From Phycisphaerales bacterium (GTDB lineage: Bacteria; Planctomycetota; Phycisphaerae; Phycisphaerales; UBA1924), in contig JARGPA010000011.1 of the NCBI GenBank assembly GCA_029213305.1, forward strand, positions 48,916-112,915: a DNA stretch of 64,000 nt, in the 5' to 3' direction. The translations under genes were made by a program, and so were the position numbers. Below the pieces are notes generated by a model. The model worked only from the letters and a program-made list of their open reading frames with translations, was not told the origin of the DNA and searched no databases. Positions 46,019-56,652 of this stretch are shown one piece after another (position 1 is the first letter of the stretch; each line of letters opens with the position of its first letter).

Positions 46019-46576
46019 ATGCCTGCGTCTAAGAGCCATTCAAGCCCAATTCCCGCACCCAGTGCGATCGTTGTTTCTCGATATAACGAGACGGTCACTT
46101 CAGTAATGCTCGACGGCGCTATTTCAGCATATCTCGATCGAGGCGGATCAGAACCCGGGTTAGCAATCCTAGAAGCACCCGGCGCATATGAACTTGTCTC
46201 CATCGCACGCGCCGCGGCGAGCTCAGGAATGTACGGGACTGTTGTCTGTCTGGGTTGTGTCATTAAGGGTGAGACAAGTCACGATCTACATATCTCATCT
46301 GCAGTCGCAAACGGGCTCGCGCAGATTACGATTAATACTGGAGTACCTGTTTCGTTTGGTGTGCTTACAACGAACACGAACGAACAAGCGATCGCAAGAG
46401 CCGGCGGCAACAAAGGCAATAAAGGCGCCGAAGCAATGGACGCGGCGCTCGACGCTGCAGACGCGATTGCATTACTCGTTAACGCGAAACATACCAATAC
46501 ACCAGGTGTTCGATTCACCCCTGGACTCAAACCAAACGATAAGCTCACTTTGAATGATACGAAGGATAATAATTAA
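46019..46576 (+). CDS. ribH: 6,7-dimethyl-8-ribityllumazine synthase
   Basis: 185 residues from the ATG at 46019 (the open frame begins earlier at 45941 and would add 26 unsupported residues). Riboflavin pathway enzyme: IVVSRYNETVTSVMLDGA, EAPGAYEL, CVIKGETSHDLHIS (with catalytic His) and FGVLTTNTNEQAIARAGGNKGNKGAEA, the conserved end motif. It forms icosahedral or pentameric assemblies. nusB and ftsY follow in the same direction with two to four bases between genes. Confidence 0.96.
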   Translation: MPASKSHSSPIPAPSAIVVSRYNETVTSVMLDGAISAYLDRGGSEPGLAILEAPGAYELVSIARAAASSGMYGTVVCLGCVIKGETSHDLHISSAVANGLAQITINTGVPVSFGVLTTNTNEQAIARAGGNKGNKGAEAMDAALDAADAIALLVNAKHTNTPGVRFTPGLKPNDKLTLNDTKDNN

Positions 46577-46579
46577 CAC

Positions 46580-47056
46580 ATGGCTTCACCACGCGACATC
46601 CGTAAACTCGCTCTTCTTGCACTCTATCAACTCGATTCGAGAGCAGGCGCAGACGCTGAAGCAATCCGCGATTCGCTCAACGATGTACTGACTCTCGAAG
46701 AAGAAGGTCTCACTTTCTCAGATCTCAAGATGGATTTCAGCGATGCTCAAAGAGATCGTGCATTCGAGCTTGCTCATCGCGCTTTTGAACATCGTGAGAT
46801 TGCAGATGTTGAACTCAATGAGCTTTCTACAGATTGGACTGTTTCAAGAATGCCTGTTGTCGATCGTTCGATACTTCGACTTGCACATTACGAAATGACT
46901 GTTTTAGACGATGCTCAACCAAAAGCAGCCGTCAATGAAGCGGTTGAACTCGCAAAGGTGTTTTCTACGAAGAACTCTCCGGGGTTTATAAATGGGATCC
47001 TCGATAAAATCCTCAAGCGAGTACTCGCAAAGAACCAAAGCGCAGGGGTTGAGTGA
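46580..47056 (+). CDS. nusB: Transcription antitermination protein NusB
   Basis: 158 residues, all-helical. Family signatures RKLALLALYQLD at the N-terminus and PVVDRSILRLAHYEM and NEAVELAKVFSTKNSPGFINGILD near the C-terminus. Acts with NusE (S10) on boxA to prevent termination in rRNA operons. ribH-nusB is a very common gene order. Confidence 0.96.
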   Translation: MASPRDIRKLALLALYQLDSRAGADAEAIRDSLNDVLTLEEEGLTFSDLKMDFSDAQRDRAFELAHRAFEHREIADVELNELSTDWTVSRMPVVDRSILRLAHYEMTVLDDAQPKAAVNEAVELAKVFSTKNSPGFINGILDKILKRVLAKNQSAGVE

Positions 47057-47059
47057 GTT

Positions 47060-47983
47060 ATGGCGTTCTTCCGTAAAACGATTGACACTCTGAAAAAAGG
47101 ACTCGGAAAGACACGCGATAGTTTCGTGTCGTCTCTCCGTTCAATCCTGAGTGGGAAACAACTCGACGATGATCTGATCAAAGAAATTGAAAAACGATTA
47201 ATCCAATCTGATGTCGGGGTCGCAGCAACTAAGATCTTAATCGACGGCATCAAAGTTGATTATAAAGCAGGAACACTCACAAAGGGTGAAGATGTGATTG
47301 AGTATCTCAAGAGAGAGCTCAAAGAGATGTGGCCTGCACAAGATCGAACGCTCAACATCAGTGAATTAAAACCAACAGTGATCCTGATGACAGGAGTTAA
47401 TGGAGTAGGGAAAACAACTTCCATTTCGAAACTCTGCAAGCAACTTACCGAAGACGGAAACACGGTTTTGCTTGGCGCGTGTGATACTTTTCGCGCAGGC
47501 GCTGTACGTCAACTCGAAATCTGGGGGGATCGTCTCGGAGTTGAAGTTGTCAAGGGTCAACAAGGGGGAGATCCTGCAGCTGTCGCGTTTGACGCATGTA
47601 GCGCCGCAAAGGCTCGTGGAGTTGATGTCCTTATTCTTGACACCGCAGGACGATTACACACTCAAGCTGGTTTGATGGATCAACTCAGTAAAATTCATCG
47701 AGTGATTGATAAACAAATCCCAGGCGCTCCACATGAAACACTGTTGGTACTTGATGCAACATCAGGTCAAAATGCTCTCAGACAGGCTGAGGAGTTCAAC
47801 TCCGCTGCAGGAGTCACAGGAATTTTCTTGAGCAAACTGGATGGGACCGCGCGCGGTGGGATTGTCGTCGCGATCAAAGAAGCAACAGATATCCCTGTCA
47901 AGTTTATTGGATTGGGAGAGACTCCAGATGATGTCGAAGCGTTCGATCCGGAGCGATTTGTAGAAGCGATGTTCGCCGATTAA
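47060..47983 (+). CDS. ftsY: Signal recognition particle receptor FtsY
   Basis: 307 residues, a SRP-type GTPase that brings ribosome-nascent-chain complexes to SecYEG. The NG core has GVNGVGKTTSISKL (G1), DTFRAGAVRQLE, DTAGRLHT (G3), LDATSGQNAL, SKLDGTARGG (G4) and the C-terminal GLGETPDDVEAFDPERFV. There is only a short N-terminal extension (no acidic A domain as in E. coli). A short weak hairpin with a T-rich tail follows the stop. Confidence 0.96.
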   Translation: MAFFRKTIDTLKKGLGKTRDSFVSSLRSILSGKQLDDDLIKEIEKRLIQSDVGVAATKILIDGIKVDYKAGTLTKGEDVIEYLKRELKEMWPAQDRTLNISELKPTVILMTGVNGVGKTTSISKLCKQLTEDGNTVLLGACDTFRAGAVRQLEIWGDRLGVEVVKGQQGGDPAAVAFDACSAAKARGVDVLILDTAGRLHTQAGLMDQLSKIHRVIDKQIPGAPHETLLVLDATSGQNALRQAEEFNSAAGVTGIFLSKLDGTARGGIVVAIKEATDIPVKFIGLGETPDDVEAFDPERFVEAMFAD

Positions 47984-48232
47984 AACGGTTTGAACCGGAT
48001 TTTCATTTTGAATTAGGGTGTTTTTGACTGAATCCGACTCATATTGAGTAAGGAAAGATGTCTTTTTTTGGGTCAAAAACGCCCATTCAAGACCCGAATA
48101 ACCAAGATTTGCCCTACAGCCAGTGATTTGTGTAAGTATATTCTGGAAAAGGGGTTATATTAATAGGAGAGAGGGTGAATTCGCTCTTGTCGAGCACCTT
48201 TCGTTGTTTCCTCTCTGAAAGTGAGATCAGAT

Positions 48233-48895
48233 ATGAATCTGTTAAAAGTAAGCATTCTCGGAGTCGCACTCGTGGGTACAGCAACAGCTGGGTCCGCTGC
48301 AGATGTGCTCGCAGAGTTCCAGTTAAACGATCACCCGGCCGGCGATCAAGCTCCACCAACTTACGGGTTGCGTTTGGACAACATCCTCGGTAGCGGCGTA
48401 TCAACATTGAGCATGGATTTCCACAACGACTCACGTATGGTCGTCAGTGAAGATAACGGCGTGCTCTCACTCCATATCACAGGCACACTCTACGGCGGCG
48501 AAATCGAAGATCACGATTATGTTGATGCTCATTCGTACGCGGTGGATTTCCTATACGAAGTCAATGTTGCGGATGTGACAGATGGATGGGATGTCAACAC
48601 ATTCGACTCATCAAACTCCGGAACATTGATTGATCTCGATACAAATGAAGAGATCACATTGTACGGCAAAGCAAACATGGATGGATTGGTCTTCTCCATG
48701 CTTGCAGATGGTTTCCGTCTTGATGGTGACAACGATTCATGGGTTGGCCGTGGATGGATGACAACCAACAGTGACGGATCAATGTCCCACGCGGGCGCGC
48801 AAGACTGGCTCTTCGTTGGAACACCTGTTCCATCACCAGCGGGTGCATTCGTACTCGGACTCGGTGGACTCGTTTCGATGCGTCGCCGCCGCTAA
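48233..48895 (+). CDS. Exported PEP-CTERM-like protein, unrelated domain
   Basis: 220 residues from the ATG at 48233 (a GTG 12 bases earlier is in frame). Signal peptide LLKVSILGVALVGTATAGSA, then a beta-rich domain of about 175 residues (LRLDNILGSGVSTLSMDFHNDSR start, GLVFSMLADGFRLDGDNDSWVGRGW) and a tail PVPSPAGAFVLGLGGLVSM + RRRR. The tail is the same sorting type as in the 30-34 kb cluster but the domain differs. A terminator follows. Confidence 0.85.
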   Translation: MNLLKVSILGVALVGTATAGSAADVLAEFQLNDHPAGDQAPPTYGLRLDNILGSGVSTLSMDFHNDSRMVVSEDNGVLSLHITGTLYGGEIEDHDYVDAHSYAVDFLYEVNVADVTDGWDVNTFDSSNSGTLIDLDTNEEITLYGKANMDGLVFSMLADGFRLDGDNDSWVGRGWMTTNSDGSMSHAGAQDWLFVGTPVPSPAGAFVLGLGGLVSMRRRR

Positions 48896-48919
48896 ATCAG
48901 TACAACAAACCAAACCCTA

Positions 48920-48948
48920 GTTCGCCCTCATTCGTGGGGGTGTTTTTC
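48920..48948 (+). terminator. Terminator after the exported-protein gene
   Basis: CCCTCATTCGTGGGGG forms a short stem with one wobble pair, then GTTTTTC. It overlaps the stop of the convergent gene. Confidence 0.75.
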
Positions 48949-49856
48949 TATCGAAAGAAATCGTCGACCATATTCCAAGTGTCTTTGTGCGCCTCTTGAG
49001 ATGGGTCATATACAGTCTTTGTGATTGAGTTGAATCGAGATCGTTTGATTCGATCCTGTTCAGTGATCGCAGGTTCCTGCAAGTTCCATAGTAAGAGCAT
49101 GAGTAAATCGCGTTGTTGGTCATCAGCTGTCGGGATTGCTTGATGTAGTATCGGTTTAAGTTCTTCTCCGAAACCACCCAATGCGTAGACGCTGAACTTT
49201 GCATCCGCACAGATATCGTTATCCCGAAGGTGAGGGAGAAGAATCCTCGATGCTTCATCAACGCTTTGAGCAACACCCGCTCTTGCGAGGATGTACGCCG
49301 CGAAGTATCGTTGTTGATGATCGTCTGATCTCATCGCAGTTTCGAGTTGAGATACCCAATCGTGTGCGACAAGAATCAACGATATCGTGCAGAATCGTGC
49401 ATTTGTATAGGTCAATCCGCGTTTGCGAGGTCGATCGTAAGGCGTTGTATCATCACGCAACCCCTCGATTGACACTCGGATGAGATCATCAGTGATTGGA
49501 TAATCTTCATTGATCGATTCGAGGATATATGTTTGAGTTGTGTAATCGAATCGTCTTTTTTGTGCTCGATCCCAAATACTCTTACAGATAAGCTGCCGCA
49601 CTTGCCAATCTTCGTGATTCAAGGATGCATATAGATAATCAGGGGTCAGATTCGGATGCGAGAAAAAGACTCGTGCAGCTCTTGTGTAGTTATAGCGAAT
49701 GTTGTCATCGCGAAACTGATCGCGCAACTCGTCGAGTGAATAGGAATGATCAAAGACTTCTGTGCAGTTTGTTAAAACAGGGGGGGGTCTGTCAGTTTGA
49801 CCAAAGCATGAGCAAGTGAGCAAGATGATCGTGAAGAGTGAAATCGCGATGTTCAT
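48948..49856 (-). CDS. Exported HEAT-repeat-like protein
   Basis: 302 residues. Signal peptide MNIAISLFTIILLTCSCFGQ; no proper lipobox. The rest is helical with repeated patterns ending in phrases such as HEDWQVRQLICKSIWDRA, RSDDHQQRYFAAYILARAG and RDNDICADAKFSVYALGGFG, suggesting HEAT/ARM-type repeats for protein binding. Not recognised further. It follows the mscS-like gene by 29 bases on the same strand, so the two are probably cotranscribed. Confidence 0.72.
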   Translation of the reverse strand: MNIAISLFTIILLTCSCFGQTDRPPPVLTNCTEVFDHSYSLDELRDQFRDDNIRYNYTRAARVFFSHPNLTPDYLYASLNHEDWQVRQLICKSIWDRAQKRRFDYTTQTYILESINEDYPITDDLIRVSIEGLRDDTTPYDRPRKRGLTYTNARFCTISLILVAHDWVSQLETAMRSDDHQQRYFAAYILARAGVAQSVDEASRILLPHLRDNDICADAKFSVYALGGFGEELKPILHQAIPTADDQQRDLLMLLLWNLQEPAITEQDRIKRSRFNSITKTVYDPSQEAHKDTWNMVDDFFR

Positions 49857-49885
49857 ATTTCAACCTTCGGCGATTCACTAAGAGA

Positions 49886-51790
49886 TCAACCAGCACTATC
49901 TCCACGAGCTTCATGCTCTGATTCAAAGTCTTCAGCAAACGAGACAGGTCCAGGTAGTTCAGTCTTCCAAGGTTGCTCGCTAGTAAGTTCACGTGCAGCC
50001 TTGCGCCCTTCAAGAATCCATCGGCGCTCTGAGTTGCTTTCAGGTACATCCATAGGAGAGTGTGTCGCGCTCGGGTCATCTTGAGTGACATGGATTTTCT
50101 GGGTTGGGAATGCGAACTCAACTCCGAGTCGATCTGCGAGTCGAACAACATCGAGCATGAACCGATGCTTTTCTCTGAGTTCGATTGACCAATCTGGACA
50201 TTCAAAGAAGATGTAAACCAATACATCAAGGGAGTGAGGCCCAAACCCGTTGAGCCAGACATGGTAATAGTCCTTGCGGGTGTATGGATGGAGCTTTACA
50301 ATCTCGCGAATACCTGCGCAGAATGCTTCGATTTTGTCTGGATGTGTGTCATAGGTGACATTAAGCTTGGTTGTAAAGCGCCGATATTTCCGTCGGCCGT
50401 AGTTGTCGACCTTTGCTCGAACAAGGGTTGCATTAGGAACAGTGACGAGTGAGTTATAGAAGGTGCGAATCCGTGTTGATCTGAAACCAAGATCTTCGAC
50501 AGTTCCTTCAACTTCATTGACATAAATCCAGTCCCCGATTTCGAATGGACGATCGAGGATAACTGCGATGGAACCGAAGAAGTTCTCAATTGTGTCTTTC
50601 GCCGCGAATGCAACTGCTAGACCACCGATACCGAGCCCGGTGAGTAAGGGCATGATCTCGATCCTGAACGCAGATGCAATATATACAAGTCCGATGGCGC
50701 CAATAAAGAGTTTCGCTGTCCGTTTAACCATGGGGACGAGTAAGTCGTCAAATTTGGTTTCTGTCTTCTCTGCTTGGGTTGAGAGCCAATCCCCGATGAG
50801 ATCTGTGAGTTTGAATGCCGCCCACACGAGCGAGACCATAAGCACAACACGGACTGCGACGATGAGCACAATTGTTGGGGTTGCTGGGAGGAGCCCAAGT
50901 TCGAGCGCGATGTACCAGATTCCTGCAGCCGCGAGCATTCCAAATGGGCGAACCGCTCTCTTGAGCGAGCCTTTTTCGACTTCGCGCCCTCGCCTTACTT
51001 CGAAGCGATGCCACAATCGACGAAGAATCCCTCTCACGAGTAGATCAGCGATCATCCCGATGAAGATGACGACGAGGATTCCGATCCATTGCCAGTATTC
51101 GAGACCGAGCGATGCATTGCCTTTGAGTGATGAAGGGACTGCATCACGAATTCGTCCCATCAGGGTTTTATCGAGTTGATCTCCTGCGATCGTGTCTTCG
51201 TCTTCAGTTTGAATTGCAAAGTCGTGGATTCGATCAAGGGTTTCTCGATCGAAGAGCCATTGTCCATTCGATTGTCTTGTGAGCGAGATTGAATAACCCG
51301 GATGCTTTGTTGCAAAGGTTAAATGCTCCCAAATTCGATCAGTCTGAGGGTAGTAAACAAACCTTGTATCAGCGAGCTGAGTCGGAAGTTGGTCCTCGCG
51401 GACGAGCCCGATCCGTCCAAGAACGCTGTAGAGGTCGGCCGCGAGATTCCATCGAGTTTCAAAAGGAAGCGTGCTATCGACATCAAGACACTCAATTGCT
51501 TGGGTCATCCCTGCTTTTTTCTCAGATGAAGAGGCGCCGTCTGTAAACCCTTTTATCCCTTTGAGAAAAGCGAACATCGTCGCTTGTGGCGATGCGTGAA
51601 GAGGGTTTGAAATAGGCACTTGGGTCGCAATTTCAGTGCTTTGTTCGGAGTCTTGAGCCGAACTAGGGAGTGTAATAGTGTCTTGAGCCGTCGCTTGAGG
51701 AACCATCAAAGCCCAGATACAGGCAGTGACAAGGGCAAGGACAGATTGACGAGATAGGCCAGCGCTGGAGATGAGCTTCATAACCAGCAT
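49886..51790 (-). CDS. MscS family mechanosensitive ion channel
   Basis: 634 residues. A signal peptide and a periplasmic domain of about 200 residues (YPQTDRIWEHLTFATKHPGYS region) precede about five membrane helices and the MscS core: LLTGLGIGGLAVAFAAKDTIENFFG (pore helix), DRPFEIGDWIYVNEVEGTVEDLGFRSTRI and PNATLVRAKVDNYGRRKYRR. It would open under membrane tension to relieve osmotic pressure. A C-terminal cytosolic tail of about 60 residues is charged. Confidence 0.93.
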   Translation of the reverse strand: MLVMKLISSAGLSRQSVLALVTACIWALMVPQATAQDTITLPSSAQDSEQSTEIATQVPISNPLHASPQATMFAFLKGIKGFTDGASSSEKKAGMTQAIECLDVDSTLPFETRWNLAADLYSVLGRIGLVREDQLPTQLADTRFVYYPQTDRIWEHLTFATKHPGYSISLTRQSNGQWLFDRETLDRIHDFAIQTEDEDTIAGDQLDKTLMGRIRDAVPSSLKGNASLGLEYWQWIGILVVIFIGMIADLLVRGILRRLWHRFEVRRGREVEKGSLKRAVRPFGMLAAAGIWYIALELGLLPATPTIVLIVAVRVVLMVSLVWAAFKLTDLIGDWLSTQAEKTETKFDDLLVPMVKRTAKLFIGAIGLVYIASAFRIEIMPLLTGLGIGGLAVAFAAKDTIENFFGSIAVILDRPFEIGDWIYVNEVEGTVEDLGFRSTRIRTFYNSLVTVPNATLVRAKVDNYGRRKYRRFTTKLNVTYDTHPDKIEAFCAGIREIVKLHPYTRKDYYHVWLNGFGPHSLDVLVYIFFECPDWSIELREKHRFMLDVVRLADRLGVEFAFPTQKIHVTQDDPSATHSPMDVPESNSERRWILEGRKAARELTSEQPWKTELPGPVSFAEDFESEHEARGDSAG

Positions 51791-51853
51791 CTTATCCCTA
51801 ATCTCTTGCTAGATCAGGGTTCAACAATTCGCGTCTCGTTGGAGCGCAATTGA

Positions 51854-53413
<1,560 letters not shown>

Positions 53414-53456
53414 GCGATCAACGCTCGGTTTCATCCAAACTTTCAAGATTCTTTAC

Positions 53457-53483
53457 AACACCCGCCATCGCGGGTGTTTTTTT
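53457..53483 (+). terminator. Rho-independent terminator after atpD
   Basis: AACACCCGC-CATC-GCGGGTGTT stem followed by TTTTT, 45 bases past the atpD stop. Confidence 0.9.
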
Positions 53484-53592
53484 ATTCAATCATGGAATAA
53501 GAACTGAGTGAATAGCATTGTAACTCATACTAACTGTTTGGTTAGGAATAGGGTAACAGGTGTCCTCAAACTTCGTCACAAAGGAAGTTGAA

Positions 53593-54102
53593 ATGGTGAA
53601 AACTAAGAATGTCGATCAACGCGCGTGTTCATACAAAACACTTGATGATTTGAGTCGAGATCTCGATCAAATCGAGTCCTGGTATTCTGCAGGTACTCTT
53701 ACATGTAAGGGCAACTGGAGCGAAGGAATGATCTTCGATCATGTCGCAAAAGTCTTTTCATATTCGATTGATGGATACCCATTTAAGTTTGCAGCCCCCA
53801 TGCGCAAGATCGTGACACTGATGTTCAAGAAGAAGATCATGGCTGGCACGCCGTTCCCTGCTGGGATTAAACCGCCACCAAGGTTCTTGTATTCTGGGGA
53901 TGTCGCAGCGGCGAGCCCTGATAATGACTTTACTTTTGAGCAAGGTATCGATTCTCTTCGTTCTGTCATCGCAAGAGTGGAAAATGGTGAGAGGCTCACA
54001 GAACCCAGTCCAGTGCTCGGCCCACTCACACACGAAGAAGGAATCAGAAAACATCTTGCACACGCAGAGTTGCATCTCAGTTTTATCGATACAACTTCAT
54101 AA
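53593..54102 (+). CDS. DUF1569 domain protein
   Basis: 169 residues from the ATG at 53593 with AAGGAAG upstream; a GTG at 53560 is an alternative. Matches the DUF1569 / DinB-like fold in its GNWSEGMIFDHVAK start (a DinB-type metal-ligand His region), IKPPPRFLYS and THEEGIRKHLAHAELHLSF. DinB-like proteins are four-helix bundles with a metal site; function is not established for this group. It is convergent with the BLUF gene. Confidence 0.8.
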   Translation: MVKTKNVDQRACSYKTLDDLSRDLDQIESWYSAGTLTCKGNWSEGMIFDHVAKVFSYSIDGYPFKFAAPMRKIVTLMFKKKIMAGTPFPAGIKPPPRFLYSGDVAAASPDNDFTFEQGIDSLRSVIARVENGERLTEPSPVLGPLTHEEGIRKHLAHAELHLSFIDTTS

Positions 54103-54108
54103 AAATTT

Positions 54109-54591
54109 CTATGCGGCTTCGTTTGTTTCATCTTCAGTACGATCAGCGCTTGGATTGCTCTCCAGAGATGGAGTTGCAAACTGAGAGTGAAACTGCTGAA
54201 GCAATGTAAGCACTGTTCGTTGAGTTGATATAGGGTCAGGTTCAGATTGGGCGCACAAGAAACGGAGACTCGATAAATCTGGCGCTGAACTGTTCGCGTG
54301 TTCAATGACTCCCATTCGCCAGGAATCAAACTGTTTTTTGTTGAGCATCGCGAAGATCAGCACTTCAGGTTCGTTAGAGACTTCGCAACTTTGGATATGA
54401 TCAAGCTCTAGTTCGAGAGTGGTATAGTCGCCTTCCATGATTTCAAAGAGGTACCCGCCTGCAATCATCATGATCCCAGTGACTCGATCTGACGCTCTGC
54501 GCCGAGTGAGATTGTCTTTGAGTTCTTGAAGTGAGAGTTGGTTTGTTTCTTCATTGAGTTGTGCGAAATAAACAACGCATGCAAGTTTCAT
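54109..54591 (-). CDS. BLUF-domain protein with altered flavin-site residues
   Basis: 160 residues with a BLUF domain spanning about 2-97 and a C-terminal 60-residue tail of low conservation. In PixD (Slr1694) numbering, which aligns without gaps by eye, the retained residues are Tyr8 (VVYFAQ), Trp91 and Met93 (SWRMGV), but Asn32 is Arg and the flavin-hydrogen-bonding Gln50 is Glu (GGYLFEIMEGD). BLUF domains are blue-light FAD receptors. Photoactivity may be lost or changed here. No attached output domain is present. Confidence 0.85.
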   Translation of the reverse strand: MKLACVVYFAQLNEETNQLSLQELKDNLTRRRASDRVTGIMMIAGGYLFEIMEGDYTTLELELDHIQSCEVSNEPEVLIFAMLNKKQFDSWRMGVIEHANSSAPDLSSLRFLCAQSEPDPISTQRTVLTLLQQFHSQFATPSLESNPSADRTEDETNEAA

Positions 54592-54746
54592 CTTTCAATC
54601 CTTCCGATCCTGATTTCAACTCACTGATAAAACAGTGCTCAATCATGAATCGTCAAGATTGTACTACGATTACTCGAAAACGAGTTTGATCGTCACGATT
54701 AACACAAAGGTGTTTGCGAAGTATTTAAAACCACTCACTTTTGAGT

Positions 54747-55316
54747 TTAATGAGTTGGTGTTTCTTGTTCTATAGTCCAAGTGAGTTGATCGCCGCGACA
54801 ATCGATATGGATGTTGAAAAAACCAGGAGTTCCATTTGGACCCGATGAGTCGTGCTTGTTAATCATCGGCCAAATAATTTCTCGATCCGTGTTGGGTAGC
54901 GGGAGACTATCAATCTCATCGGGATGATGCCAACGGAGTTCCCCTTCGTTCATGTGTCCATCAACAACTTCAACAGGGCGCATCACGCGATAGTAGAACA
55001 ACAACCAATGGGTTTTCCCTTCGAATGCAGTTTCCGCGATGAGTCCACCGAGATGTAAATCATCGATCTCGACATGAATTCCAGCTTCTTCTTCAATCTC
55101 CCTCTGAGCACATTGTGCTGGAGATTCTCCGATCTGCATTTCGAGTTTGCCCCCAATTGGAGAGCAAAGCCCTTTGTTGGGTGACTTGATCCGATGAAGC
55201 AACAGCACTCGGCCGTCCTTATCTCGAAGATCACACAAGCACGCAATTTTGTAAGGAAGCGCCGCGTTCGCAGGGTCCTCAGTCATGTCAGGTAATATAT
55301 TGGCAGCGTCAGGCAT
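54747..55316 (-). CDS. Nudix hydrolase
   Basis: 189 residues from the ATG at 55316; TTG at 55355 extends the frame. The Nudix box G-x5-E-x7-REUxEExGU is fully met (GGKLEMQIGESPAQCAQREIEEEAG), including the metal-binding glutamates. IACLCDLRDKDGRVLLLHR precedes it as in oxidised-nucleotide or ADP-sugar Nudix enzymes. The substrate is unknown. A C-terminal extension of about 40 residues is Trp-containing and unassigned. Confidence 0.9.
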   Translation of the reverse strand: MPDAANILPDMTEDPANAALPYKIACLCDLRDKDGRVLLLHRIKSPNKGLCSPIGGKLEMQIGESPAQCAQREIEEEAGIHVEIDDLHLGGLIAETAFEGKTHWLLFYYRVMRPVEVVDGHMNEGELRWHHPDEIDSLPLPNTDREIIWPMINKHDSSGPNGTPGFFNIHIDCRGDQLTWTIEQETPTH

Positions 55317-55401
55317 ACACCAAGAATAGGCGTGATGAGTGAAAAAGCCCGTCAAAGACAGGCTGAGAATTCCGATGACGAAAAATTGGGTGTTCGTTTA
55401 G

Positions 55402-55722
55402 TTATGCGTGAGCATGGTTGAATGTCGCAATTGACGAAACGAGTTCGACTGAAGAATCAAAATGATCGCTACGAACGGCCTTATAAGTTTCATTCTCAAA
55501 GAAACGTGTCTTCGTCTCTTCATCAGGGAATGAGAGAATAAACACTCGATTAATCGAAGGGTCTTCATCTCCCTTTAGTTGTTCATTTACTCGGAAGTCA
55601 TAACGAAAGAACCCACCGTGCTCTGTAAGAATTGGTGTCATTCCGGCGCGATATTGATCGTAACGATCGTCGTTTGATACATGTAATCCGATCAATATCT
55701 CGTGGCGTGTATCATCTGGCAT
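55402..55722 (-). CDS. DUF1330-type small protein
   Basis: 106 residues from the ATG at 55722, with GGAGGATACACCC directly upstream. The start overlaps the end of the SDR gene by 11 bases, so translation is probably coupled. The sequence has the DUF1330 (dimeric alpha-beta barrel) pattern: IGLHVSNDDRYDQYRAGMTPILTEHGGFF and VFILSFPDEETKTRFFENE. Function unknown. Confidence 0.8.
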   Translation of the reverse strand: MPDDTRHEILIGLHVSNDDRYDQYRAGMTPILTEHGGFFRYDFRVNEQLKGDEDPSINRVFILSFPDEETKTRFFENETYKAVRSDHFDSSVELVSSIATFNHAHA

Positions 55723-56452
55723 GGGTGTATCCTCCATCAACTTCTAGGACAGTACCTGTTACAAACTCAGCGTTCGCAAAGTAATCAACAGCTTGTGCGA
55801 TCTCGTCGGATTCACCGATCCGACCCAAAGGATGAATACTTGCAAAGTCGTCAGCATTCTCTCCGATTAAAGGCGTGCGGATGATCCCGGGAGCAACAAC
55901 ATTGATACGGATGTTGTGAGGAGCAAGTTCGCTTGAGAGTGCAACTGTGAGCGCATGAATCCCTCCTTTGCTTGTCATCGGCGCAGAAATTGGTGCACCG
56001 GCCATCGCGTGATTCACAAGCACCGTACCGATATTGATGATTGAACCTGATTGCTGTTTGATCATCTGAGGCACAACCGCTTGGGTCGTAAAGAATGTGC
56101 CTTTGAGATTCGCGTGATTGTATTGATCCAGGTCATCATTCGTTACTTCGAGAAATGGTTTGAGCCCAAACTGCCCAGCATTGTTGACGAGCGCGTCGAT
56201 TCGTCCAAAGTGTTTGATCGCGTTTGCGACGAGTATCTTTCCTGTTTCAGGATCACCTACATCACCAGAAATTGCGATGACACGATCTTCCGAGGAAATA
56301 TCAACGAGTGATTTACGAGTTGATTCAAGGCGATCTTCGTTTCGGCCAGTGATGACTACAGAAGCGCCAGAGTTGAGAAATCGACGAGCAGTTGCTTCTC
56401 CGATCCCAGAGTTTGATCCAGTAATGATGACACTTTTGATCGGTTGTGACAT
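55712..56452 (-). CDS. Short-chain dehydrogenase/reductase (SDR) family protein
   Basis: 246 residues from the ATG at 56452, which follows AAGGAG at a good distance. Rossmann features TGSNSGIGEA, NNAGQFG and the terminal GTVLEVDGGY are present. The catalytic YxxxK motif reads PMTSK at the expected place (SAPMTSKGGIHALT), so the catalytic Tyr is Pro, and the preceding serine is Thr (NIGTVL). A dehydrogenase activity in the usual mode is doubtful. It lies in a pair with DUF1330, divergent from the HxlR regulator. Confidence 0.88.
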   Translation of the reverse strand: MSQPIKSVIITGSNSGIGEATARRFLNSGASVVITGRNEDRLESTRKSLVDISSEDRVIAISGDVGDPETGKILVANAIKHFGRIDALVNNAGQFGLKPFLEVTNDDLDQYNHANLKGTFFTTQAVVPQMIKQQSGSIINIGTVLVNHAMAGAPISAPMTSKGGIHALTVALSSELAPHNIRINVVAPGIIRTPLIGENADDFASIHPLGRIGESDEIAQAVDYFANAEFVTGTVLEVDGGYTHAR

Positions 56453-56537
56453 GAAAATATTCTCCTTGGGTGTTGCGTGATGAGCACTCAAAGTGAGCGC
56501 TTGCATGGATCGAACGCAGGGGGATCAAGGAGTATTT

Positions 56538-56551
56538 GTATCTATGGATAC
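56538..56551. promoter_or_regulatory. Short inverted repeat in the SDR/HxlR intergenic region
   Basis: GTATC-TATG-GATAC, partly overlapping AGTAT...ATACT, lies between the two start codons. It resembles short operators of other HxlR/DUF24 regulators in shape, which is inference. Confidence 0.45.
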
Positions 56552-56581
56552 TTTTTGTAACTTAGGGAATAAATGACGCAC

Positions 56582-56609
56582 AGGTCACCTTCTTACCAAA
56601 AGGTAACCT
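56582..56609. promoter_or_regulatory. Candidate HxlR operator
   Basis: AGGTCACCTT, eight bases, AAGGTAACCT: an inverted repeat with nine of ten bases matching, about 45 bases before the HxlR start. Position and symmetry fit a winged-helix dimer site that may control both divergent transcripts. Confidence 0.65.
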
Positions 56610-56652
56610 CGTTGAGTCGACAGAAACAGTTCTGATTTCAAAGGAAGAGACA

